A stretch of DNA of 64,000 nt from Pseudomonas fluorescens (GCF_003732425.1 NZ_MOBX01000015.1:514303-578302), one strand, 5' to 3'. Shown: positions 35,278 through 47,258, numbered from the stretch's first letter. Numbers and translations are program-made. Notes: a model not told the origin generated them from the sequence alone.

Positions 35278-35352
35278 CTTCGCGAGCAGGCTCGCTCCCA
35301 CATTGGATCGTGTTGCCACAAATCCCCTGTGGGAGCGAGCCTGCTCGCGAAA
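35278..35352. repeat. REP pair (BIME), copy 5 (opposite arm order)
   Basis: Same two arms as at 33543, in the same tail-to-tail order. It lies between argJ and the GST gene. Confidence 0.88.
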
Positions 35353-35371
35353 GAAGCGACCCGGTCTTGGA

Positions 35372-36589
35372 TCAGGTGCGGTATTCGGCGTTGATCTTCA
35401 CATACTCATGCGACAGGTCGGTGGTCCAGATGGTTTCGCTGCAATCGCCGCGACCCAATTCGATACGGATGGTGATCTCTTCCTGCTGCATCACCGCCGA
35501 GCCCTGCGCTTCAGTGTAGGTCGCCGCACGGGCGCCACGGCTGGCGATGCACACGTCGCCGAGGAACACGTCGATCTTGCTCACGTCCAGATCCGGCACG
35601 CCAGCACGGCCGACGGCAGCCAGAATACGGCCCCAGTTCGGGTCAGAGGCGAACAGCGCGGTCTTGATCAGCGGCGAGTGGGCCACGGTATAACCGACGT
35701 CGAGGCATTCCTGATGGTTACCGCCACCGTTGACTTCAACGGTCACGAACTTGGTCGCGCCCTCGCCATCACGCACGATGGCCTGGGCTACGTCCATGCA
35801 CACTTCGAATACCGCTTGCTTCAACTTGGCGAACAATTCGCCTTCAGCGCGGGTGATTTCCGGCAATGCAGCTTTGCCCGTGGCGATCAGCATGCAGCAG
35901 TCGTTGGTCGAAGTGTCGCCGTCGATGGTGATGCGGTTGAACGACTTGTTGGCGCCGTCGAGCATCAGGTTGTGCAGCACTTCGCGGGAGACTTTGGCGT
36001 CGGTCGCGATGTAGCCGAGCATGGTCGCCATGTTCGGGCGGATCATGCCCGCGCCTTTGCTGATGCCGGTGACCGTGATGGTCACACCGTCGTGCTCGAA
36101 CTGGCGGCTGGCGCCCTTCGGCAAGGTATCGGTGGTCATGATGCCGGTGGCAGCGGCTTCCCAGTTGTTTTCCGACAAATCGTCCAGCGCCGCTTGCAGT
36201 GCGCCTTCGATCTTCTCGACTGGCAGCGGCTCGCCGATCACACCGGTGGAGTACGGCAGGATCTGATCAGCAGCAACGCCGGTCAGTTCGGCCAGTTTGG
36301 CAGTGGTGCGCTCGGCAGCGGCCAGGCCTGGCTCGCCAGTACCGGCATTGGCGTTGCCAGTGTTGGTCAGCAGGTAGCGCACAGCGTTCTGCACGCGTTT
36401 TTTCGCCAGAATCACCGGTGCGGCACAAAAGGCGTTCAAGGTGAACACGCCCGCCACAGTCGAACCTTCGGCGCAGCGCATCACCACGACATCTTTGCGC
36501 CCCGGGCGCTTGATGCCGGCCGAGGCGATACCGAGTTCAAAACCGGCAACCGGGTGCAACGTTGGCAAAGGACCAAGACCAACAGCCAT
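35372..36589 (-). CDS. argJ: Bifunctional ornithine acetyltransferase / N-acetylglutamate synthase
   Basis: Recycles the acetyl group from N-acetylornithine to glutamate in arginine synthesis. The 405-residue precursor self-cleaves before a conserved Thr; the site is visible in TGIMTTDTLPKGASR. The N-terminal ELGIASAGIKRPGRKD and the C-terminal EYVKINAEYRT are family features. It lies downstream of secA, an order conserved in Pseudomonas. Confidence 0.96.
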   Translation of the reverse strand: MAVGLGPLPTLHPVAGFELGIASAGIKRPGRKDVVVMRCAEGSTVAGVFTLNAFCAAPVILAKKRVQNAVRYLLTNTGNANAGTGEPGLAAAERTTAKLAELTGVAADQILPYSTGVIGEPLPVEKIEGALQAALDDLSENNWEAAATGIMTTDTLPKGASRQFEHDGVTITVTGISKGAGMIRPNMATMLGYIATDAKVSREVLHNLMLDGANKSFNRITIDGDTSTNDCCMLIATGKAALPEITRAEGELFAKLKQAVFEVCMDVAQAIVRDGEGATKFVTVEVNGGGNHQECLDVGYTVAHSPLIKTALFASDPNWGRILAAVGRAGVPDLDVSKIDVFLGDVCIASRGARAATYTEAQGSAVMQQEEITIRIELGRGDCSETIWTTDLSHEYVKINAEYRT

Positions 36590-36651
36590 GAATGCGCTCC
36601 TTACTCAATGATGTCAGCACCGTCACTCGCAGCGACGGTGGTTTAAATGGC

Positions 36652-36687
36652 AAAACGCCGCGACGGCAGAAGCCGGTCGCGGCGCGG
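36652..36687 (-). terminator. secA terminator
   Basis: On the minus strand, CGCCGCGAC pairs with GTCGCGGCG followed by TTTTG. Confidence 0.82.
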
Positions 36688-36711
36688 GTATTTCAGCGAT
36701 TGAAACGGGTT

Positions 36712-39450
<2,739 letters not shown>

Positions 39451-39758
39451 ATCGGCAGGATCTTCCACACTAAAGGGATGGAGGGCGGCCCCGTGAGCGT
39501 CGCCCGTGCAGCCCTCATGGCCGCATGCGAACGAGCATTCTACCCGGAAACGGAAGTGAGGAAAGTGGCGATGTTCCACGATGCTGGCACTGCGCTTTGA
39601 CGGGGCTCACTTAAAATAGGGGCGTTTTGCTCAACTTCAAGTCATACAAGGCAGAAGTTAGTCGTTGATTTAATGGGTAAAGCGGGGGCAAAAGCAATGG
39701 GCGAGTGATTTCGGCCTTTCTGCTACCATGGCGTTTCTGTTATTTCAGGTGTTCGATC
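39451..39758. other. Divergent secA / dciA promoter region
   Basis: 308 bases carrying the start regions of two divergent genes. No secM-like arrest gene or other coding frame is convincing. Promoter boxes could not be assigned reliably. Confidence 0.5.
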
Positions 39759-40214
39759 ATGGCATTCCGCCCTCTTACGGCCAGAGCACCCGCCGTTCTC
39801 CTGCGCGAAGCCAAGCCGCTCAAAGCCATCCTCGGCCATGCCCAACGACTGGGGCATTTGCAGCGCCTGCTCGAAAGCCAGCTGCAACCCGCTGCCCGTG
39901 AACATTGCCATGTGGCGTCGTGGCGTGAAGGCAGTCTGTTGCTGATTGTCACCGATGGCCACTGGGCCACACGCCTGCGTTATCAGCAAAAACGCCTGCA
40001 GCGGCAATTGCAGATGTTCGATGAGTTCGCCAGTTTGACGCGGATTCTGTTCAAGGTGCAGCCGCCAACCGTTCAACGCGGAGCGGCCGGGCACACGATG
40101 GATTTGTCGACGGATGCAGCGGCGACGATTCAGGCCACGGCGGACGGGATCACTGATCCGGGTTTGCGTGCGGCGCTGGAGCGTCTGGCGGCGCACGCCA
40201 AGGCCAAAACCTGA
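39759..40214 (+). CDS. dciA: DciA-like (DUF721) replicative-helicase loader protein
   Basis: 151-residue DUF721 protein. The family is DciA, the ancestral loader/operator of DnaB found in bacteria lacking DnaC. The N-terminal KH-like domain (about residues 20-95) has the typical WREGSLLLIVTDGHWATRLRYQQKRL pattern, and the C-terminal tail is Ala-rich and disordered. The start at 39759 (MAFRPLTARAP) is preferred over upstream 39705. It lies divergent from secA, as in P. aeruginosa. Confidence 0.87.
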   Translation: MAFRPLTARAPAVLLREAKPLKAILGHAQRLGHLQRLLESQLQPAAREHCHVASWREGSLLLIVTDGHWATRLRYQQKRLQRQLQMFDEFASLTRILFKVQPPTVQRGAAGHTMDLSTDAAATIQATADGITDPGLRAALERLAAHAKAKT

Positions 40215-40245
40215 CTTCTATTCTGAATCTGCCTGCAATTCCAAA

Positions 40246-40334
40246 GTGGGAGCGAGCCTGCTCGCGAAGAGGTCGTGTCAGATAACATTAAAGTTGAATG
40301 ACACACCGCTTTCGCGAGCAGGCTCGCTCCCACA
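40246..40334. repeat. REP pair (BIME), copy 6
   Basis: Same arm order as copies 1-3. It separates the convergent dciA and HerA-like genes. Confidence 0.9.
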
Positions 40335-40357
40335 TTCAGATATTCAACAGTTCAGGA

Positions 40358-41845
40358 TTAGCGGCGTTTGCTGCCACCGAGCAATGAGCCCATCAAGCCG
40401 CGCACCAATTGCTTGCCGAGGTTATTGGCCGCCTGGCGCATCGCCGACTTCAGTGCCTGCCCGGCAGCCGTCCCGAGAAACTCCCCAGCCCTGTCGGCCA
40501 GGCTCGGCTCTTCAGGCACAGGTTTGCCGGCTGGCACTTCGGCCTCCGGCGCCAGCCCTTTGCGCCCCATCAGAATTTCATACGCCGACTCGCGATCGAT
40601 CGGCTTGTCATAGCGCCCTTTGAACGGCGAACCCGCGATCAGCATCGTACGTTCGGTCTCAGTCAACGGCCCGATCCGCGATTGCGGCGGCGCGACCAGC
40701 ACGCGCTGAACCATTTCCGGCGTGCCTTTCTCGGTCAGCGTGCCGACCAGTGCCTCGCCAATCCCCAGTTCGGTCAACACCGACAAACTGTCGAACGCCG
40801 GATTTGGCCGGAAGCCGTCGGCCACCGCACGCAGGGATTTTTGCTCTTTGGCGGTAAACGCGCGCAAACCGTGCTGAATGCGTAAGCCAAGCTGCGCCAG
40901 CACATCATCGGGCAAGTCCGCCGGCGATTGCGTAACGAAGTACACGCCAACGCCTTTGGAACGGATCAGGCGCACCACTTGCTCAAGTCGCTCCTGCAAG
41001 GCCTTGGGCGTATCGCCGAACAACAAATGCGCCTCATCAAAAAACAGCGCCAGCAGCGGTTTGTCCGCATCGCCGCGCTCCGGCAACTGCTCGAACAACT
41101 CGGCCAGCAACCACAACAGGAACGTCGCGTAGACCTTCGGCGCCTCGTGCACCAGACGGCTGGCATCGAGCAAATGAATGCGCCCACGACCATCAGCTGT
41201 CGGTTGCAGAATGTCTTCAAGTTGCAGTGCCGGTTCGCCAAACAAGGCTTCGGCGCCCTGCTGCTCAAGGATCGCCAAGCGCCGCAACAGCGCTTGACTG
41301 GAACCGGTGGTCATCAGCGCCGCGTCTTCGCCCAAGAGCTGCGGATTGTCCTTGAGGTGATTGAGCAGCGCTTTCAGATCCTTCAAATCCAGCAGCAACA
41401 AGCCTTCGCGATCGGCGACCTTGAAGGCGGCGTAAAGCGCCGATTGCTGGCTGTCGGTCAGCTCCAGCAGGCTGCCGATCAATAACGGGCCCATTTCGCT
41501 CAAGGTGGTGCGCAATGGATGACCGGACTCACCGTGGATGTCCCACAAGGTCACCGGATAAGCCTGCGGTTTGAAGTTGAGCCACGGCATTCCGGCGATA
41601 CGCTCGGCGACCTTGCCCTGCGGGTTGCCGGCAGCACCGAGGCCACACAGATCACCCTTGATGTCGGCGGCGAATACCGCCACGCCAGCGTCGCTGAACG
41701 CCTCGGCCAAACGCTGCAAGGTCACGGTTTTACCGGTCCCGGTGGCGCCGGCGACCAGTCCGTGGCGGTTCGCCAGGCGCATGGCCTGAGCAATCTGTTG
41801 CCCTGCGAGATCAGCGCCGATTACGAGTTGCGAGGAGTCAGGCAT
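40358..41845 (-). CDS. HerA-like ATPase (DUF853 / helicase HerA-like domain)
   Basis: 495-residue ATPase of the DUF853 group, related to HerA/FtsK helicases. Walker A is VAGATGTGKTVTLQ (about residue 30), Walker B LALFFDEAHLLF, and an arginine-rich C-terminal region. Residues ~420-495 are Ala/Gly-rich with amphipathic helices. I place the start at the ATG 41845 (MPDSSQLVIG); a TTG four codons upstream is possible. No NurA partner is adjacent. The cellular role is not established for this family in Pseudomonas. Confidence 0.88.
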   Translation of the reverse strand: MPDSSQLVIGADLAGQQIAQAMRLANRHGLVAGATGTGKTVTLQRLAEAFSDAGVAVFAADIKGDLCGLGAAGNPQGKVAERIAGMPWLNFKPQAYPVTLWDIHGESGHPLRTTLSEMGPLLIGSLLELTDSQQSALYAAFKVADREGLLLLDLKDLKALLNHLKDNPQLLGEDAALMTTGSSQALLRRLAILEQQGAEALFGEPALQLEDILQPTADGRGRIHLLDASRLVHEAPKVYATFLLWLLAELFEQLPERGDADKPLLALFFDEAHLLFGDTPKALQERLEQVVRLIRSKGVGVYFVTQSPADLPDDVLAQLGLRIQHGLRAFTAKEQKSLRAVADGFRPNPAFDSLSVLTELGIGEALVGTLTEKGTPEMVQRVLVAPPQSRIGPLTETERTMLIAGSPFKGRYDKPIDRESAYEILMGRKGLAPEAEVPAGKPVPEEPSLADRAGEFLGTAAGQALKSAMRQAANNLGKQLVRGLMGSLLGGSKRR

Positions 41846-42035
41846 TTTGTCACCCAATGGTTAATCTTTGATTGCGCATGGCCGATAAAGGGGAGTGAGA
41901 GACCCTGACCACAAGTCAGGCCGGACATTTCCCTAAGGAGAGACGGAAATATCAGCTTTTTTTCACCCTTGCCCATTTTGCGCGCTTCTATAAAAGCACG
42001 CCCTGGACATTAAGACCTTAGCGGAACCCCAAGCC

Positions 42036-43925
42036 ATGAACAAAAATCTGCGCTTCAGCCATAAAATTTTGCTTGCCGCCGCCCTCATCGTCATCGCCGC
42101 CTTCGCCTCGTTTACGTTGTACAACGACTGGTTGCAGCGCAATGCGATCCGCGATGACCTGAACAACTACCTCAATGAGATGGGCGAGGTCACTGCCGGC
42201 AATATCCAGACTTGGCTCAGCGGCCGCATCCTGCTGGTCGAGAATGCTGCCCAGAACCTCGCCATCAACCCGGAACCGGCCAACGTCGCCAGCCTGCTGG
42301 AACAGAAAGCCCTGACCTCGACGTTCATGGCTTCCTATCTCGGCGATGCCACGGGGCACTTCACCATCCGCCCGGACGCGAAGATGCCGGACGGTTTCGA
42401 TCCACGGGTACGCCCTTGGTATAAAGGTGCCGAGAGCAGCAGCACCTCGACCCTGACCGAACCCTACATCGATGCCGCCACTGGCCAGTTGATCATTTCC
42501 ATCGCCACCGCCTCGAAAAAGGCTGGCCAGAGCGTTGGCGTGGTCGGTGGTGACCTCAGCCTGCAATCGCTGGTCGACACCCTCGCCGCCCGTGATTTCG
42601 ATGGTATGGGTTATGTGTTCCTGGTCAGCGCCGACGGCAAGATCCTCGTGCACCCGGACAAGGCCTTGGTGATGAAATCACTCAAAGAAGCCTATCCGCA
42701 GAACACCCCGCGCATCAGCAGCGACTTCAGTGAAGTCACCGTCGATGGCAAGACCCGCATCGTCACCTTCGCGCCGATCAAAGGCCTGCCGTCGGTGAAC
42801 TGGTACATCGGCTTGTCGGTGGACAAAGATCAGGCTTTCGCCATGCTCAGCCAGTTCCGCACTTCGGCAGTGATTGCCACGGTAATTGCGGTGGCGATCA
42901 TCATCGCGCTGCTCGGCATGCTGATCCGCCTGCTGATCCAGCCGTTGCACGTGATGACCCGCGCCATGGAAGACATCGCCGACGGCGAAGGCGATCTGAC
43001 CAAACGCCTGACCATCGTCAATAACGATGAGTTCGGCATCCTTGGTACGGCCTTCAACCGTTTCGTCGAGCGTATTCACGGTTCGATCCGCGAAGTGTCT
43101 TCGGCGACCGGCCAGGTCAACGAAGTTGCCCTGCGCGTAGTCGCTGCGTCGAACTCGTCGATGTACAACTCTGATCAGCAAGCCTCGCGCACCAGCAGTG
43201 TGGCTGCGGCGATCAACCAACTCGGCGCCGCCGCGCAGGAAATCGCCCGCAACGCCGCCCAGGCTTCGAATCAGGCCAGCGACGCGCGCGGTCTGGCTGA
43301 AGACGGTCAGCAAGTGGTGGATCGCAGCATCAAGGCGATGAATCAACTGTCGAGCATGCTCAGCGCTTCGAGCAGCAACATCGAGTCGCTGAACAGCAAG
43401 ACCGTGAACATCGGCCAGATTCTCGAAGTGATCACCAGCATTTCCCAGCAAACCAACCTGCTGGCGCTCAACGCGGCCATTGAAGCGGCACGTGCCGGTG
43501 AAGCCGGCCGGGGCTTTGCGGTGGTGGCGGATGAAGTGCGCAATCTGGCGCACCGCACCCAGGAATCGGCGCAACAGGTGCAGACCATGATCGAGGAGCT
43601 GCAAGTCGGCGCCCGTGAATCGGTGAGCACGATGAGCGACAGCCAGCGCCACAGTCAGGACAGCGTCGAAATCGCCAACCTTGCCGGGGAGCGCTTGAAC
43701 AGCGTGACCCAGCGCATTAGCGAGATCGACGGGATGAACCAGTCGGTGGCCACCGCGACCGAAGAGCAGACGGCGGTGGTGGAGTCGATCAACGTCGACA
43801 TCACCGAGATCAACACGCTGAACCAGGAAGGCGTGGAAAACTTGCAGGCGACGTTGCGCGCTTGCTCGGATCTGGAGCAGCAGGCTTCGCGGTTGAAACA
43901 GTTGGTGGGTAGTTTCCGCATCTGA
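42036..43925 (+). CDS. Methyl-accepting chemotaxis protein, PctA-like (dCache amino-acid sensor)
   Basis: 629-residue chemoreceptor, the same length as P. aeruginosa PctA. There are two membrane helices (about residues 10-30 and 275-300), a periplasmic dCache_1 domain between them, HAMP (about 300-355), and a cytoplasmic signalling hairpin with the tip ISQQTNLLALNAAIEAARAGEAGRGFAVVADEVR. The amino-acid-binding set R126, W128, Y144, D146 and D173 is present at exactly the positions I recall for PctA. It therefore very likely senses L-amino acids. It is monocistronic, with an inverted repeat region downstream. Confidence 0.95.
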   Translation: MNKNLRFSHKILLAAALIVIAAFASFTLYNDWLQRNAIRDDLNNYLNEMGEVTAGNIQTWLSGRILLVENAAQNLAINPEPANVASLLEQKALTSTFMASYLGDATGHFTIRPDAKMPDGFDPRVRPWYKGAESSSTSTLTEPYIDAATGQLIISIATASKKAGQSVGVVGGDLSLQSLVDTLAARDFDGMGYVFLVSADGKILVHPDKALVMKSLKEAYPQNTPRISSDFSEVTVDGKTRIVTFAPIKGLPSVNWYIGLSVDKDQAFAMLSQFRTSAVIATVIAVAIIIALLGMLIRLLIQPLHVMTRAMEDIADGEGDLTKRLTIVNNDEFGILGTAFNRFVERIHGSIREVSSATGQVNEVALRVVAASNSSMYNSDQQASRTSSVAAAINQLGAAAQEIARNAAQASNQASDARGLAEDGQQVVDRSIKAMNQLSSMLSASSSNIESLNSKTVNIGQILEVITSISQQTNLLALNAAIEAARAGEAGRGFAVVADEVRNLAHRTQESAQQVQTMIEELQVGARESVSTMSDSQRHSQDSVEIANLAGERLNSVTQRISEIDGMNQSVATATEEQTAVVESINVDITEINTLNQEGVENLQATLRACSDLEQQASRLKQLVGSFRI

Positions 43926-44210
43926 AGATCAAAAGCTTTACCCCCTCACCCCAGCCCTCTCCCCCAGGGGGGCGAGGGGGGAAAGGGAGCCGAACTTCAT
44001 GCTGTTCAGAACCTGAGTTCGACTGAAGACTTTCAGGTCGATGCATAAAACCCAAACACCTCGGTCAGTCCCCTCTCCCTCTGGGAGAGGGTTAGGGTGA
44101 GGGGCTCTTCCACTCTGAAGCTCTTCAGCTCTACCGCGCAATCCCGACCGAACATCTATTCTTGATAAAGGTCAACCAAGGGAGAACCACGCAGCGGAGG
44201 GCTGATCACC
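43926..44210. other. Spacer with repeat element, upstream of the glycosyltransferase trio
   Basis: 285 bases without a gene, largely the polypyrimidine/polypurine repeat element described separately. The last ~50 bases hold the GGAGG site for the downstream GTG start. Confidence 0.6.
43941..44104. repeat. CCCTCTCCC/GGGAGAGGG repeat element, second copy
   Basis: CCCCCTCACCCCAGCCCTCTCCC at the left end is matched by GGGAGAGGGTTAGGGTGAGGGG at the right end, giving a large inverted repeat with inner hairpins. It belongs to the same family as 6620-6690. Confidence 0.78.
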
Positions 44211-45323
44211 GTGCACATCGCCGACATCACCATGTTCTACGCCCCGGCCAGCGGGGGCGTGCGCACTTATCTGGATGCCAAACACCGCCGCCTGGGGATC
44301 AAACCCGGCACTCGCCACAGTCTGCTGATTCCTGGCGCGCACTTTGGCGAACACGACGGCGTTTACACGGTTCCCGCCCCCGCCCTGCCCTTCGGCAAAG
44401 GTTATCGCTTTCCTGTACGCCTCGCGCCATGGCGAAATGTCCTGCAGGGTTTGCAGCCCGATCTGATCGAAGTTGGCGATCCTTATCTGACTGCCTGGGC
44501 CGCACTGGACGCGCGGCGGCAACTGGACGTGCCGGTGATCGGCTTCTATCACTCGGATCTGCCGCTGCTGGTCGGCAATCGCATGGGCCATTGGGTCACA
44601 CCGAATATCGAGGCCTATGTCACGCGGCTTTACGGCAACTTCGACCGCGTCTTGGCGCCCAGTCAGGTCATGGCTGACAAGCTCAGCGGACTCGGCGTGC
44701 GCAATGTCTTCGTGCAGCCTCTGGGCGTGGACCTGCAAACCTTTCATCCAGACGCGGGTGATCTCGACCTGCGCGCAGAACTGGGCATCACCGAGGACAC
44801 GCGTCTGTTGATTTTCGCCGGGCGCGGTTCGAAAGAGAAAAACCTGCCGGTGCTGCTCAACTGCATGAAACGCCTTGGCCCGCTATATCACCTGCTGCTG
44901 GTCGGCTCATCGATGCCCGCCGCAGTGCCGGATAACGTCAGTGTGATCGATGAATTCTGCCCACCCTGGCGAGTGGCGCAATTGATGGCCAGTGCGGACG
45001 CGTTGGTCCATGCCGGCGATCAGGAAACCTTTGGCCTGGTGATTCTTGAAGCGATGGCCTGCGGCATCCCGGTGGTCGCGGTGGCCGCTGGGGCTTTCGA
45101 AGAAATCATCAGCGAGTCCTGCGGCCTGCTTTGTGCGCCGAACAACCCGCAAGCGATGGCCAATGCCGTGCGCGAACTGTTCAGTCGCGGCTGCGCAAAA
45201 CTGGGTCAACAGGCACGCCAGCATGTCGAGCAACATTACGCATGGGACACGGTGGTCGACAGTCTGCTCGGTCACTACCACGCCGTCCTCGGCCACACAC
45301 TGCCACGGGTGGCCAATGGCTGA
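44211..45323 (+). CDS. Glycosyltransferase, GT4-like (group 1)
   Basis: 370-residue retaining glycosyltransferase with a GT-B fold. The N-domain has ADITMFYAPASGGVRTYLDAK; the C-domain has the nucleotide-sugar-binding IFAGRGSKEKNLPVLLNCM and the E-x7-E motif ETFGLVILEAMACGIPVVA. The GTG start at 44211 is supported by GGAGG ten bases upstream. It is the first gene of a coupled trio with a deacetylase and a flippase-like membrane protein, suggesting glycolipid assembly at the inner membrane. The acceptor is unknown; diacylglycerol or a polyprenyl carrier are candidates (inference). Confidence 0.87.
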   Translation: MHIADITMFYAPASGGVRTYLDAKHRRLGIKPGTRHSLLIPGAHFGEHDGVYTVPAPALPFGKGYRFPVRLAPWRNVLQGLQPDLIEVGDPYLTAWAALDARRQLDVPVIGFYHSDLPLLVGNRMGHWVTPNIEAYVTRLYGNFDRVLAPSQVMADKLSGLGVRNVFVQPLGVDLQTFHPDAGDLDLRAELGITEDTRLLIFAGRGSKEKNLPVLLNCMKRLGPLYHLLLVGSSMPAAVPDNVSVIDEFCPPWRVAQLMASADALVHAGDQETFGLVILEAMACGIPVVAVAAGAFEEIISESCGLLCAPNNPQAMANAVRELFSRGCAKLGQQARQHVEQHYAWDTVVDSLLGHYHAVLGHTLPRVANG

Positions 45324-46092
45324 AACCATGAATCAACCCGCCGTGTTGCTGGTGCTGCACGATGTGGCGCCGGCGACCTGGGCCGATTATCAGCCGTTTG
45401 TCGCAGCGGTCGACGCATTGGGCCCGGTGCCAATGACCTGGCTGGTGGTGCCGGATTTCCATCGGCGCAACGCCCTCGATGCTCACCCGGCGTTTCGCCG
45501 ATTGCTTGCCGAGCGCGTTGCCCGGGGCGACGAACTGGCCCTGCACGGTTACTTTCATGATGACCAGGAACCCCGGCCGTCGAACCCGCGCGACTGGTTC
45601 ATGCGCCGGGTCTACACCCATGAAGGCGAGTTCTATCATTTGTCCCGCGAGTCCGCTCTGGCCCGCCTGCGCACGGGCATCGATGTGTTTCAACGCTACG
45701 ACTGGCCCCTGCACGGTTTCGTCGCCCCGGCCTGGCTAATGAGCGACGGCACCCGCCAGGCCCTGCGCGAGTTGCCGTTGAGCTACACCAGCGATCCGCA
45801 GCATCTCTATCGCTTGCCAGACTTTACCGCCATCAATGCCCCGGGTCTGGTCTGGAGTGCCCGCAGTGCCTGGCGCCGAGGCCTGTCAAAGTTAGTCTGC
45901 GAGCAACGTGAACAGCGTTGGCGCCAAGCGCCGGTGATTCGTCTAGGCTTGCACCCGGTGGACATGCGTCACCGTTTCTCCCGTGATTACTGGTTGAAAA
46001 CCCTTGAACGACTGCTGATGGAAGGACGCGTACCGATGACTAAAATCGACTGGCTGGCGCAACAGCGCAGCCAATTGGAGCGCGCCGCATGA
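45316..46092 (+). CDS. DUF2334 polysaccharide-deacetylase-like protein
   Basis: 258-residue protein of the DUF2334 group, a NodB-like carbohydrate-esterase fold. The metal site is visible as VLHDVAPAT (Asp) and ELALHGYFHDD (His-x3-His type), with a late DMRHRF segment. It starts inside the glycosyltransferase stop region (ATG at 45316, 8-base overlap; a second ATG at 45328 is possible) and overlaps the next gene by four bases. No signal peptide is seen, so it may act at the cytoplasmic face. Confidence 0.85.
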   Translation: MAETMNQPAVLLVLHDVAPATWADYQPFVAAVDALGPVPMTWLVVPDFHRRNALDAHPAFRRLLAERVARGDELALHGYFHDDQEPRPSNPRDWFMRRVYTHEGEFYHLSRESALARLRTGIDVFQRYDWPLHGFVAPAWLMSDGTRQALRELPLSYTSDPQHLYRLPDFTAINAPGLVWSARSAWRRGLSKLVCEQREQRWRQAPVIRLGLHPVDMRHRFSRDYWLKTLERLLMEGRVPMTKIDWLAQQRSQLERAA

Positions 46093-47084
46093 GTCGCGGC
46101 GTTCTGCTGCTGATCGGCCTGCTCGCGGCCGTGTTGATCCCGGTGATGCTCGGCGGCGGCGAAACCTGGGCGCGCCTGCAAAGTTTTCCGCTGCACTGGC
46201 TGCTGGTGATGTTCGGTATGATCCTGCTGTGCTGGGGGATCAATACCCTGCGTTTGCGTTTGCTGCTCGGTGATCAACGCGAGCGCGTCACGCCGCTGAA
46301 AAGTCTTGGCGTGGTCATGGCTGCCGAATTCGCCTACTGCGCGACACCCGGCGGCAGCGGTGGACCGCTGACGATCATGGCCCTGCTGGCCCGATCGGGC
46401 GTGCGCCCGGCGCGGGGCAGCGCCGTATTCGCCATGGATCAACTGAGTGACCTGCTGTTCTTTCTCTGCGCCCTGAGCGGGATTCTGATTTATGCGCTGT
46501 TTCAGCACCTCAGCGATCGGCTGGAGTGGCTGCTGACAGTCAGCGCAGTGTCGTTGTTTGGCGGCCTGTTCAGTTGCGTATTGCTCGCCCGTTATCACCG
46601 CGCGTTGATTCGCCTGAGCGGACGCCTGTTGGCGAGGATGAACGTCAAGGCCAGCACCCGACGCCGCTGGGCGCGCAAGTTGCTGCACTTTCTCGCCGCG
46701 TTCACCGACACCCTCAAGTTGCCCTGGCAGACGCTGATCAAGGTCTTCGCCCTGACGTGCGTGCATTGGTTGCTGCGTTACAGCGTGCTGTATCTGGCGT
46801 TGCGCGGACTGGGCGCGGACTTGCAGTGGGCGTGGAGTTTTCTGGTGCAGATGCTCTCGCTCGGCGCCGGGCAATTCAGCCTGCTGCCGGGCGGCGCGGG
46901 GGCGGCGGAGCTGACATCGGCCGCGTTGCTGGCGCCGATGGTGGGCAAATCCACCGCAGCGGCGGCGATCCTGATCTGGCGGGTGGTGACGTATTACTTT
47001 TATCTGCTGGTGGGTGGCCCGGTGTTTCTCTTGATGCTGGGGCGGCCTTTGCTAAGGAAACTCATGAAAGTGCGCCAAGCTTAA
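46089..47084 (+). CDS. Flippase-like integral membrane protein (LPG-synthase TM / UPF0104 domain)
   Basis: 331-residue protein with about eight hydrophobic segments (first at residues 4-20, then 35-55, 120-140 and so on). It resembles the membrane half of lysylphosphatidylglycerol synthase MprF, with AEFAYCATPGGSGGPLTIMALLARSGV and SLGAGQFSLLPGGAGAAELTSAALL. Such domains flip lipids. The ATG overlaps the deacetylase stop (ATGA). With the upstream glycosyltransferase it looks like a make-and-flip lipid cassette (inference). Confidence 0.86.
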   Translation: MSRGVLLLIGLLAAVLIPVMLGGGETWARLQSFPLHWLLVMFGMILLCWGINTLRLRLLLGDQRERVTPLKSLGVVMAAEFAYCATPGGSGGPLTIMALLARSGVRPARGSAVFAMDQLSDLLFFLCALSGILIYALFQHLSDRLEWLLTVSAVSLFGGLFSCVLLARYHRALIRLSGRLLARMNVKASTRRRWARKLLHFLAAFTDTLKLPWQTLIKVFALTCVHWLLRYSVLYLALRGLGADLQWAWSFLVQMLSLGAGQFSLLPGGAGAAELTSAALLAPMVGKSTAAAAILIWRVVTYYFYLLVGGPVFLLMLGRPLLRKLMKVRQA

Positions 47085-47258
47085 AAGATCGCCTGTTTCA
47101 TCGTCCGATGCTGGTTTCACCTGCTCCCACAACTCGGCAGCGCCAGGAAACTCCGTGCCATCCTCCGGGCTCATGTCATCCGGGTCATAGCGGCTCAGGC
47201 AACCTTCGCCGAGGGTGGCGGGGGCTTTGGATGTGGCTTTGTCCAGCGGATCGCTCAT
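47052..47258 (-). CDS. Small acidic conserved-looking protein
   Basis: 68-residue protein MSDPLDKATSKAPATLGEG..., acidic and Pro/Gly-rich, with PGAAELWEQVKP. A good GAGGAAAAGCGC site precedes the ATG at 47258. It overlaps the end of the flippase gene by 33 bases on the opposite strand and lies 85 bases after purU on the same strand. I recall similar small proteins in this position in other Pseudomonas, but no function is known. Confidence 0.68.
   Translation of the reverse strand: MSDPLDKATSKAPATLGEGCLSRYDPDDMSPEDGTEFPGAAELWEQVKPASDDETGDLLSLAHFHEFP

Noticed and set aside
39451..39579. N-terminal extension of SecA
   Set aside because: His/Cys-rich and not part of the conserved SecA N-terminus.
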